A stretch of DNA of 22,053 nt from an uncultured Opitutia bacterium (GTDB lineage Bacteria; Verrucomicrobiota; Verrucomicrobiia; Opitutales; UBA953), in contig CAIRWP010000297.1 of the NCBI GenBank assembly GCA_903882335.1, positions 1-22,053 on the forward strand, in the 5' to 3' direction. Position numbers and translations under genes: made by a program. Below, in pieces: positions 1 through 6,892 of this stretch; the stretch's first letter is position 1, and each line of letters begins with the position of its first letter. Below the pieces are notes generated by a model. It was not told where the DNA came from. It saw only the letters and a list, made by a program, of their open reading frames with translations, and searched no databases.

Positions 1-1990
1 CCCGGACGAACCAGCGGAGCTGCTGTTCGCGCAGCGCCGGCGTCCAGCCCGCCTTGAGCAGGCGCAGGCTGCGCATGAGTTCCATCTCCGGCTCCTGGCT
101 GCCGGCGGCGGCGACCAGGCCCATCGCCTTGGCGGCGAGGGTCGGGGACTGCAGGAAACCGAGGGTCTCGGTCAGGAGCCAGTTGAGTTCGAAGTCGGCG
201 GCCGGGTAGGCGGCGTCGTACTGAGCGACCAGCGCGGCGACGCCCGCTTCGTCCGGCTGGCCGTAGCGGTGCAGCACGAGCTGCGCGAGACGCACATGCA
301 GGAGTTTCTGCTCCTTGGTGAGGGCGGCGAAATCCATCGCGCGCAAGGCCGCCAGGAGTCGCGTGCGCAGGCGCACCTGTTCGGAGGTGGGTGCGGCCGT
401 CGTCGGCGCCACCCCGGTCCGCGGATCCGGTTTAGCCGCCTTGGAGGTGTGGTAAGGGCATTCGGCGTTCTGGCGGGTCAAGGCGAGCAGGGCCTCGAGC
501 CGGGCGGTGGCGTTCGGTTCGGCGAAGGCGCGTTCCGCCCAGCTGGCGGACGGCTGGTGCTCGAGCGCGACGCGCGCCGAGAAGCGCAGCCAGCGGTCCG
601 GGGAAGCGAGGTGCGGCCACGCGGCGTCGACGGCGGCGGGGTCTTGCTTGCCGTGGAAGCGCTCGAGCGTCTGGCGGGCGACGGCCTCGGCGGTCGGCGT
701 CGGCGGCGCGAGGCGGGCCGGCGCGGTCGACTCGGTCCCGGCGTAGGTGACGCGGTAGAGGCCGGACTGGACCTTGCGACCGCCGATGGCGAAGTACATC
801 GCGCCGTCGCCGGGGTGGATCAGCAGGTCGGTCACGGGCAGCGGAGCCCCGAGGATGAAGTCTTCCTTGGTGCCGGCGTAGCTCGCGCCCTGCGCCTTGA
901 GGTGCACGGCGTAGATCTTGCCCCAGCTCCAGTCCATGATGTAGAGCGCCTCCTGGTACTTGGCCGGGAACTTCGCGCCGTAGCCGAAGGCCACGCCGGT
1001 CGGCGAGCCCGGGCCGATGTTGACGGTGGCGGGGAGGTTGTCGGCGTAGAACTCGGGATACTTGCCGGCGCCGTTGCGCCAGCCGTATTCGCCGCCGCTG
1101 ACGACATGGTTCACGCGGGTCGGGCGATACCAAGGCGTGTTGAAATCGTACTCCATGTCGGCGTCGTAGGTGAAGAGGTCGCCGGCGCGGTTGAGCGCGC
1201 CGCCATAGATGTTGCGGAAGCCGCTGGCGAAGGTCTCGAACGTCTTGCCGTCCTTGCTGATGCGGTAGACGATGCCGCCGGGCGCGAGGACGTGGCGGTT
1301 GTGGCCGCGGCCGTCCGGCAGGCGGGGCAGTAGGTGATCGTCGCCCCAGAGCGGGGCGACCGGCGAGGAGGCCGCGGTCTCCGTCTTCACGGCGTTGTTG
1401 CCGGTGATCAGGTAGAAGCCCTGCTGGTCGGGCGTCACGACGACCTTGTGGACGCCATGATCGCTGCCGGCCTGGAACTCGCGCAGGAGTTCGGCCTTGT
1501 CCAACAGGTCGTCGCCGTCCGTGTCGCTGATGCGGTAGAAGCCGCTGGGGAACTTGCGTTCGTAGTCGTTGACCCCGGCGTAGAGGGCGCCGAACGCCCA
1601 GGTCATCCCGTTGATCGCGCGGACGTTGACCGGCATCTTGCGGATGTCGGCGGCCTGGAGCGGCTGGCCCGGGGCGGGGGCGGGGAAGCGGTAGAGGTCG
1701 CCGTACTGGTCGCACGCGTAGATGCGACCTTTGTCGTCCGCGCAGAGCGCGACCCAGGAGCCTTGTTCGGTGCCGGGGACGGAGTAGAGCAGCTCGACCT
1801 TGAAGCCGGCGGGCGCCTTGATGCGGTCGACCGGCGTGGCCTTGTTCTCGCCCATGGCCTTGCCGGCGTTGGCGTCGCCGGCCTTCTTGGCGGGGACTTT
1901 GGCCTTGGCGGGGGCCTTCGGGACGTCGGCGGCGAAGCCGACCGGCACCGCGGTGAACAGGAGGGCCAGGCAGGAGAGCAGGAGGCGCAT
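1..1990 (-). CDS. PVC-type secreted glucose/sorbosone dehydrogenase-like propeller protein, C-terminus cut by window edge
   Basis: The frame is open from the ATG at 1990 to the window edge, giving 663 residues with no stop, so the C-terminus lies outside. Residues 1-20 form a signal peptide (MRLLLSCLALL...GFA), followed by a Lys/Ala/Pro-rich linker (about 22-58). A beta-propeller resembling PQQ-dependent or sorbosone dehydrogenases runs from about 59 to 415; it opens with GFKVELLYSVP, EQGSWVAL and YACDQYGDLY, and later has NDYERKFPSGFY and SDTDGDDLLD. From about 425 an alanine-rich helical region resembles HEAT-like repeats. In planctomycete and verrucomicrobial relatives this arrangement usually ends in a cytochrome c CxxCH domain, which would be off the left edge; no CxxCH is seen in the visible part. 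It likely acts in the periplasm or on the surface, oxidising sugars or alcohols, but the substrate is unknown. It follows the GH79-like gene by 58 bp. No Shine-Dalgarno is seen; CACCCCC sits directly before the ATG. Confidence 0.85.
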   Translation of the reverse strand, partial: MRLLLSCLALLFTAVPVGFAADVPKAPAKAKVPAKKAGDANAGKAMGENKATPVDRIKAPAGFKVELLYSVPGTEQGSWVALCADDKGRIYACDQYGDLYRFPAPAPGQPLQAADIRKMPVNVRAINGMTWAFGALYAGVNDYERKFPSGFYRISDTDGDDLLDKAELLREFQAGSDHGVHKVVVTPDQQGFYLITGNNAVKTETAASSPVAPLWGDDHLLPRLPDGRGHNRHVLAPGGIVYRISKDGKTFETFASGFRNIYGGALNRAGDLFTYDADMEYDFNTPWYRPTRVNHVVSGGEYGWRNGAGKYPEFYADNLPATVNIGPGSPTGVAFGYGAKFPAKYQEALYIMDWSWGKIYAVHLKAQGASYAGTKEDFILGAPLPVTDLLIHPGDGAMYFAIGGRKVQSGLYRVTYAGTESTAPARLAPPTPTAEAVARQTLERFHGKQDPAAVDAAWPHLASPDRWLRFSARVALEHQPSASWAERAFAEPNATARLEALLALTRQNAECPYHTSKAAKPDPRTGVAPTTAAPTSEQVRLRTRLLAALRAMDFAALTKEQKLLHVRLAQLVLHRYGQPDEAGVAALVAQYDAAYPAADFELNWLLTETLGFLQSPTLAAKAMGLVAAAGSQEPEMELMRSLRLLKAGWTPALREQQLRWFVR

Positions 1991-2048
1991 GGGGGTGCGC
2001 CAACATCGGGCATAATCCTTGGTCCGTCAACCGGACTCCGCCGAGGCC

Positions 2049-3458
2049 TTACTTGATCAGGGACAGGACCACGGCGCTGGCCGGGGGCAGGGTGACCACC
2101 AGCCGGCCGTCGCGGATCGCCGGGCTCCGCTCGGTCAGGAGGGCGGGCTGCCAGCTTCCGTCCGCCCGAACCGGCGCGCCCGCGTAGGTGATGCCTTCCT
2201 TGGCCTTCGCCTGCGGCGCGCTCAACCAGCTCAGGCGACCGACCTTGAACTGCCCGCCGACGAGGATCGTGGCGACGACCTCCTGCGTGAGGTCCTTGTT
2301 TACGAGCACGACGCGGGCGCCGCCGTCGTCCTCAAGGGTGGCATGGGCGACGACGTTCGCGGCGGAGGTTACTTTTGCGGGCAGCAGGCGACCGCGGCCC
2401 GCGTCCCGGAAGAGGAGCATCGCGTAGTAAAGCGGCTGGACCGCGTAGGTCCCCGGGGCGGCTCCGCGGGTGATCGGCGAGTAGCTGCCGGGCTTGAGGT
2501 TGCAGTGGAAATTCATGCCGTCGGCGCCGTGTTCGGCCACGGCGAAGAGGAAGTCGACGGCCCAGAGCGCGGAAACGAAGGTATCGCTCACGCCGGCGCG
2601 CCCGCCGTTCGACACGGAGTTGCATTCCGCGAGGCGGTAGCCCATCCCCGCGGCGTTCGCGGCGGCCCGGTGTTCGTCCACCATCGTGAGGTCTTTGGCC
2701 AGGGTGGCCGGTAGCAGCAGGTTCTCGACGGAGGGGAAATTGGCCGACTTGGGGTTGGTCGAGCCGCCCGAGAGCGCGTAGAGATGCGAGGTGCCGATCT
2801 CGACCTGGCCTGTGAGGCCGACCACGGCGTCCTCGAACCAATGGTCCGGGCGGCGTGCGGTGGCCGGACCCGCGAGGATGATGCCGGGGTTGCGGGCGCG
2901 GAGGACTTTGATCGCCGTGAGGGCCTCGGGGAGGTAGGCCCGGCAATCGTAGCCTTTCGGGCGGAGGTCGTGGTTGGGGTAGAGGTTGGGTTCATTGCCG
3001 ACCTCGAAGGCCAGCACGGACGTCGCGCCGACCTTGAGCGCGTAGGCGGCTTCGTCCGCGGAAGCCGCCGGCTGGTTGCCGGCGAGGTTGAGGCCGTGCA
3101 GGCATTTCCACCCCGTGGCCTTCAGGAAACCATAAAGGTCGTCCAAGGTCGCGCGACCGATCACGGCCAAGCCGGTCGATTTATCCAGGGCGGCGGTGGC
3201 GCCCGACTCCCAGCGCGTGAGTTCGACCTTGTTGCCGCCGAGGCGCAGCGTGCCCGCGCCGAGGTTGCGGTGGAGGTTGATGAGGGTGGCGTTGGCGGGC
3301 GTGAAGTGCGGTTCCACCAGTGCGTTCTTCTCGTAGCTGATTCCCAGGAAGTCAGCGGGGATGCGCGCTCCCGGTCGGTCGAAGTCGACGGTGACCGTGG
3401 CGGACTCGGCACCGCTGACCGCGGCGCCGCACGCCAGGAGAAGGAAGGCGCGCCGCAT
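2049..3458 (-). CDS. GH79-like glycoside hydrolase (beta-glucuronidase/heparanase-like), secreted
   Basis: A 469-residue protein with a signal peptide at residues 1-18 (MRRAFLLLACGAAVSGAES). The body looks like a clan GH-A TIM barrel of the GH79 type. FEVGNEPNLY contains the probable acid/base Glu156, and RLAECNSVSNGG contains the probable nucleophile Glu278; both are spaced and flanked as in GH79 beta-glucuronidases and heparanases. An early strand has FLGISYEKNAL and RLGGNK. Residues from about 370 form a beta-rich C-terminal domain (DDGGARVVLVNKDL ... LPPASAVVLSL) typical of GH79. The probable role is removal of glucuronic-acid-type residues from polysaccharides or glycosaminoglycan-like chains outside the cytoplasm; exact specificity cannot be read from sequence. 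The start lies only 4 bp past the stop of the small membrane protein, and the upstream AAGGG could serve as a ribosome binding site. The sulfatase in the same run supports a sulfated-glycan role (inference). Confidence 0.82.
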   Translation of the reverse strand: MRRAFLLLACGAAVSGAESATVTVDFDRPGARIPADFLGISYEKNALVEPHFTPANATLINLHRNLGAGTLRLGGNKVELTRWESGATAALDKSTGLAVIGRATLDDLYGFLKATGWKCLHGLNLAGNQPAASADEAAYALKVGATSVLAFEVGNEPNLYPNHDLRPKGYDCRAYLPEALTAIKVLRARNPGIILAGPATARRPDHWFEDAVVGLTGQVEIGTSHLYALSGGSTNPKSANFPSVENLLLPATLAKDLTMVDEHRAAANAAGMGYRLAECNSVSNGGRAGVSDTFVSALWAVDFLFAVAEHGADGMNFHCNLKPGSYSPITRGAAPGTYAVQPLYYAMLLFRDAGRGRLLPAKVTSAANVVAHATLEDDGGARVVLVNKDLTQEVVATILVGGQFKVGRLSWLSAPQAKAKEGITYAGAPVRADGSWQPALLTERSPAIRDGRLVVTLPPASAVVLSLIK

Positions 3459-3462
3459 CGGG

Positions 3463-3666
3463 TCAGCCCTTGCGGATCGCGCGAAACGACCGCCAGACCG
3501 CCCACATCAGCCCCAGGGACAAGGCGAAGCCGGCCGCGTAGGCCAGCCGCCAATAGGCGGGCACGCCCGGTTCGCCGGCCGCGAGGAAGCCGTAGACGCA
3601 CAGCCCCGCGGCTCCGAGGAGGAAGAGGGCGCGGAAGGCGAGGAGTACGATCAGGAGGCCTTGCAT
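3463..3666 (-). CDS. Small two-helix membrane protein of unknown function
   Basis: A 67-residue hydrophobic protein that I do not recognise. Two transmembrane helices can be seen, about residues 3-29 (LLIVLLAFRALFLLGAAGLC) and about 40-59 (RLAYAAGFALSLGLMWAVW). They are separated by a short loop (AAGEPGVPAYW) and followed by a basic tail (RSFRAIRKG), which predicts a cytoplasmic C-terminus. It lies between the sulfatase (42 bp upstream) and the GH79-like gene, whose ATG is 4 bp past its TGA, so translational coupling is likely. The codon pattern matches its neighbours and no competing frame in this interval looks protein-like. It has no clear Shine-Dalgarno. Function is unknown; the linkage suggests only co-expression with the polysaccharide enzymes. 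Confidence 0.68.
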   Translation of the reverse strand: MQGLLIVLLAFRALFLLGAAGLCVYGFLAAGEPGVPAYWRLAYAAGFALSLGLMWAVWRSFRAIRKG

Positions 3667-3708
3667 CGCGACAAGGTGGGGCGGGCGTGGGCCGAGGTCA
3701 AGGGGACG

Positions 3709-5493
3709 TCACTTGCCCATCTTCACAAACTCGTCCTTCGTCAGTTCACCGTTTTTATCGTGGTCGAACTTCCCGAAGTTCTCAGCCGCGTGGGCCGGAT
3801 CCTTCTGCTTGGACATGTACTCGTCCTTGGAGAGTTTACCGTCCTTGTTGACGTCACGTCGCTCGAACATGGCGGTCCGCTCCTTCTCGACGTCCGCGAC
3901 CGCGGGCTTCGTGGCTGGCGGGGCGAGCTTCGGCGCGGTGGCGTCCTCGTCCTGTTTCTTCGCCGGCAGGTCCACGACGTTCTTCTTCCCCTTCAGGATC
4001 TTTTTCGCGTTCGGGTCGGCCGCGGGGATGGGCGGCGGCAGGAACTTGGCGAGCCGGGCGATCACCTCCTGGTGCTCGGGTTTCTTGGCCAGGTTTTCCG
4101 GCTCCAGCGGGGCGTTGACCTCGTCGTACAGCTCGGTGTCGACGATGCGGTTATCCTCCAGGCTGCGCCAGAGGGTGAGGCGCCAGCGATCGTCGCGGAT
4201 GCTGTAGCCCATGACGTCGCGCTTGGCCGTGCCCTTGGCGCCCTCCTTCTTGGTAAGGCCCGCGCTCTTGGGGTACTGGCTGATGGCGACGGGCTTCACG
4301 GTCGCCTTCGGGTTCTCCAGCACCGGCTTCAGGCTGACGCCGTCCACGTCGGGCTTGGGCAGACCGCAAAGTTCGGCGAGGGTCGGGTACACGTCCACGA
4401 ACTCGACCAACGAGTTGCTCTTCTGGCCCGCGGTCTTCTGGCCGGGGAAGCTGAAGAGCAGGGGGACGCGCGCATCGACCTCGAAGTTGGTGTGCTTGCC
4501 CCACTCCTCGTGGTCGCCGAGTTTCCAGCCGTGGTCGCCCCAGAGGACGATCACCGTGTTGTCGGCGATGCCTTCCTTCTCAAGGGCGTCGAGCAGGATG
4601 CCCAGGTTGGCGTCGGTGTAACTGACGGCGGCGTAATAGCCGTGCCGCACCTGGCTCGCGAAGGCGGCGGGCAGGGGGGTGCGCGCGAGCTTCTTGTCCT
4701 TGGGCGGCACGTTGGTGTAGGCGCGGAACTCGCCGCTGTCGCTGTCGCCGACGTAGGCGGGGGCGCCGACGGGGAAAGGGCTCGACGTGTCGGGCAGTTT
4801 CGCGGGGTCGTAGAGATCCCAGTATTTCTTCGGGGAGACGAAGGGCAGGTGGGGCTTGGAAAGGCCGACCGCCAGGAAGAACGGCTGGTCCTTCTTTTTC
4901 AGCTCGGCGATGGTCTGGGCCGCCAGTCGGGCCGTCTTGCCGTCCGTGTAGAAGTCGTCGGGCACGTCGCCGGCCTCGAAGGCGACACCTTTGCCCTTGT
5001 TCTTGGGGTCGTTCTTCACGACGCCGTCGGCGGTCGGTTCCTTCGCGTACGTCGGGGCCTTGGGGGTCATCCAAGGGGTCGACCAGGTCGGTTCGTCATC
5101 GAAGCCGCCATGGAAGATCTTGCCCATGCCTTGGGAGAAGTAGCCATGCTCCTTGAAGTATTGCCCGACAGTCTTGACGTTGGGGAGGGCTTCGCGGAAG
5201 TGCGTCTCGAGGTCCCAGACCCGGGTCGCATCCGGGCGTTTCCCGGTCATGATGGAGGCGCGCGAGGGGCTGCAGATCGCCTGCTGGCAGTAGGCCCGGT
5301 TGAAGACCATGCCGCGCGCGGCCAGGCGGTCGAAGTTAGGCGTCTTGATCACCGGATTGCCGTAGCAGCTCAGTTCCGGGCGAAGGTCATCGACCGCGAT
5401 GAAGAGGACGTTGGGGCGGCGGGCTTCGGCCGCCGACAGCCCGGTAAGCAGCAGCGATGCGGATAATGAGGCGAGGAACCGGGTGAGATGCAT
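3709..5493 (-). CDS. Secreted type I sulfatase (iduronate-2-sulfatase-like) with two C-terminal EF-hands
   Basis: Starting at the ATG at 5493 the protein has 594 residues; a TTG nine bases further upstream is also in frame, but the ATG has a GGGGG run about 10 nt before it. Residues 1-23 are a signal peptide (LASLSASLLLTGLSAAEA). The alkaline-phosphatase fold starts at RRPNVLFIAVDD, with metal ligands Asp35 and Asp36. The formylglycine motif is C74-S-P-S-R78 in CSPSRASIMTG. Further active-site elements are SKPHLPF (Lys213, His215), WGDHGWKLGDH (Asp320, His321) and the following KH pair. The order resembles iduronate-2-sulfatases (sulfatase family S1, near S1_7), whose usual length is reached by about residue 480. 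An extra Lys/Ala/Pro-rich linker then leads to two canonical EF-hand loops, DVNKDGKLSKDE (547-558) and DHDKNGELTKDE (577-588). Activity needs a formylglycine-generating enzyme or anaerobic equivalent encoded elsewhere. It removes sulfate esters from carbohydrates; substrate unknown. Confidence 0.92.
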   Translation of the reverse strand: MHLTRFLASLSASLLLTGLSAAEARRPNVLFIAVDDLRPELSCYGNPVIKTPNFDRLAARGMVFNRAYCQQAICSPSRASIMTGKRPDATRVWDLETHFREALPNVKTVGQYFKEHGYFSQGMGKIFHGGFDDEPTWSTPWMTPKAPTYAKEPTADGVVKNDPKNKGKGVAFEAGDVPDDFYTDGKTARLAAQTIAELKKKDQPFFLAVGLSKPHLPFVSPKKYWDLYDPAKLPDTSSPFPVGAPAYVGDSDSGEFRAYTNVPPKDKKLARTPLPAAFASQVRHGYYAAVSYTDANLGILLDALEKEGIADNTVIVLWGDHGWKLGDHEEWGKHTNFEVDARVPLLFSFPGQKTAGQKSNSLVEFVDVYPTLAELCGLPKPDVDGVSLKPVLENPKATVKPVAISQYPKSAGLTKKEGAKGTAKRDVMGYSIRDDRWRLTLWRSLEDNRIVDTELYDEVNAPLEPENLAKKPEHQEVIARLAKFLPPPIPAADPNAKKILKGKKNVVDLPAKKQDEDATAPKLAPPATKPAVADVEKERTAMFERRDVNKDGKLSKDEYMSKQKDPAHAAENFGKFDHDKNGELTKDEFVKMGK

Positions 5494-5504
5494 GTAGGTC
5501 AAAC

Positions 5505-5516
5505 CCCCTTGCGGGG
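5505..5516 (-). promoter_or_regulatory. GNRA-capped hairpin over the sulfatase ribosome binding site
   Basis: On the minus strand the sequence reads CCCC-GCAA-GGGG, a four-base-pair GC stem with a GNRA tetraloop. Its 3' arm is part of the AAGGGGG that serves as the probable Shine-Dalgarno of the sulfatase about 10 nt further on. Folding would hide the ribosome binding site. The stem is short, so the regulatory role is inference only. Confidence 0.35.
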
Positions 5517-5545
5517 CGAAGGTTTCGTCCGTGGTCGTGGGTGGT

Positions 5546-5559
5546 CGGGCTTTCGCCCG
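5546..5559 (-). other. GAAA-tetraloop hairpin downstream of the TolC-like gene
   Basis: On the minus strand, CGGGC-GAAA-GCCCG is a perfect five-base-pair stem with a GNRA loop, 11 bases past the TolC-like stop codon. No U-tract follows, so it is not a standard intrinsic terminator. It could stabilise the 3' end of the efflux transcript or pause polymerase before the sulfatase gene. Confidence 0.4.
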
Positions 5560-5569
5560 TCCTGCCGGA

Positions 5570-6892
5570 TCATTCGCCGATCGCGGCTTTCAGTCGGTAG
5601 TGGGCCTTGTTCCATTCCCCCACGGTCTGCGCATAATCGAGGCGTGACTGGATGAGGTCCTGCTGGGACTGCAACGTCTCTAGGACGACGCCGACGGCGA
5701 GCTCCTTGCGTTCAAGCGACAGTCGGTAGCCCTGCTCGGCGTTCCGCACGGCCTCCTCGGCGATCTTGACCTGCTCCGCGAGGTAATGAATCCCCGCATG
5801 GGCCTCGACCACCTGGCGGACGATCTCGTCGCTGGCCTTGGCCCGGCTGAGCTCGGCTTGCCGGAGGCGCGAGCGGGCGCCGTCCTGCCGGGCGCCATCG
5901 AACAGCCCGCCGGCGCCGATCTTCCAGGAAAGCGTGACGAGGGTATCCGTGCTGCCGTCGAAGTCCCGCCGCGCCGAGCCGGCGCTGCCGCCCAGACCGC
6001 CCGCGAAGACCTGCGCCCCGAGCGTCGGGTAGAGCGGCGCATAAGCGGCGGCGTCCCCCTGGTGGGTGGCCGCCTGTTGCAGCGCCGCGGCCGCTTGGAT
6101 TTCTGGCCGGCGGGCAAGGCCGATCCGGACGAGGTCGTCGAGGCGGCGGGCCTCGAAGCCCACGGCGAGGGGGAAGGGACGTTCGTCCGCGGGCAGCAGT
6201 TCCTCGGTGATCTTCAGTCGCAGTACCTGGGCGAGACGCGCGGACTCGGCGCGGCGTTGCTCCTGGGCCTGGCTGAGTCGTAACGCGATCCGGCTGACCT
6301 GCGCGGCGGCGCGGAGTTCATCCCCCTTGAAGGCGACGCCGGCGGTCACTCCCTGCGCGAGCTGCGTGCGGTACTCGCGGGCGTTGCGGGCGGCGTCCGT
6401 GAGCAGCGTCACGGCGTGGTGCGCCCGGGCGAGTTCGAAATAAGTGGTGGCGCCGGCGAGCACCGTCTGGCGTCGCTGCGCATCGAGCTGGTGCTCCGCG
6501 GCACGCGCGGTCTGCTTGGCGGCGAGACGCCGGTACACGGCTTCGCCGAGCTCGAGGGAGACCCCGAGGGTGGCGCCGGCGGAGACAGATTCCTTGGTGA
6601 TGTCGCTCACCTGGCCGACGATATCCTGCAGCTGGCCGGAGTGCTTGCGGTAGGCGACGCCGGGCGAGAGCGTCGGGAAGAGCGCCCAGGTGGCGCTATC
6701 GGCCGCGGCGCGGGCCTCGCGGAGGCGGGCCGCCGCGAGTTGGACGTCGATCGCCTCGGCACCCGCCAGTCGCAGGACGGTGACCAGGTCGACCGTCGCC
6801 ATCGCCGTGGCGGGGGCGGGGGCGGGGGTCTGCGCCCGGAGAAGCCCCGTCGCGGCGAGCAGGAGGGCGAGGAAGCCGAAGGTGCGGCTCAT
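5570..6892 (-). CDS. TolC-family outer-membrane efflux channel protein
   Basis: A 440-residue protein with a signal peptide at 1-20 (MSRTFGFLALLLAATGLLRA) and a Pro/Ala-rich stretch just after it. The remainder shows two long heptad-rich alpha-helical halves separated by beta segments, as in the OEP/TolC repeat: one half around 40-215 (ARLREARAAADSATWALFPTLSPGVAYRK... is its first part) and a second around 235-440 with RPEIQAAAALQQAA, LYPTLGAQVFAGG and the closing QSRLDYAQTVGEWNKAHYRL. Length is normal for the family. It should trimerise in the outer membrane and form the exit duct of the RND pump encoded upstream. Its ATG overlaps the adaptor's TGA in an ATGA arrangement, so translation is probably coupled. 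The 12-mer ending in its ATG is identical to the one ending in the GH79-like gene's ATG. The absence of a lipobox suggests it is not a lipoprotein. Confidence 0.9.
   Translation of the reverse strand: MSRTFGFLALLLAATGLLRAQTPAPAPATAMATVDLVTVLRLAGAEAIDVQLAAARLREARAAADSATWALFPTLSPGVAYRKHSGQLQDIVGQVSDITKESVSAGATLGVSLELGEAVYRRLAAKQTARAAEHQLDAQRRQTVLAGATTYFELARAHHAVTLLTDAARNAREYRTQLAQGVTAGVAFKGDELRAAAQVSRIALRLSQAQEQRRAESARLAQVLRLKITEELLPADERPFPLAVGFEARRLDDLVRIGLARRPEIQAAAALQQAATHQGDAAAYAPLYPTLGAQVFAGGLGGSAGSARRDFDGSTDTLVTLSWKIGAGGLFDGARQDGARSRLRQAELSRAKASDEIVRQVVEAHAGIHYLAEQVKIAEEAVRNAEQGYRLSLERKELAVGVVLETLQSQQDLIQSRLDYAQTVGEWNKAHYRLKAAIGE

Noticed and set aside
432..2030. 532-codon minus-strand frame overlapping the propeller dehydrogenase
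   Set aside because: Arg/Pro-rich shadow; the frame from 1990 has a signal peptide, propeller motifs and stays open to the window edge.
2022..2036. GTCCG/CGGAC hairpin between the GH79-like and dehydrogenase genes as a terminator or promoter
   Set aside because: Only five base pairs without a U-tract; TTGACG lies in it but no -10 hexamer sits at the right distance.
3361..5466. 701-codon open frame on the plus strand
   Set aside because: It runs antisense to the sulfatase and GH79-like genes, is rich in Val/Gly/Arg/Asp of the kind produced by high-GC antisense frames, and has no recognisable domain.
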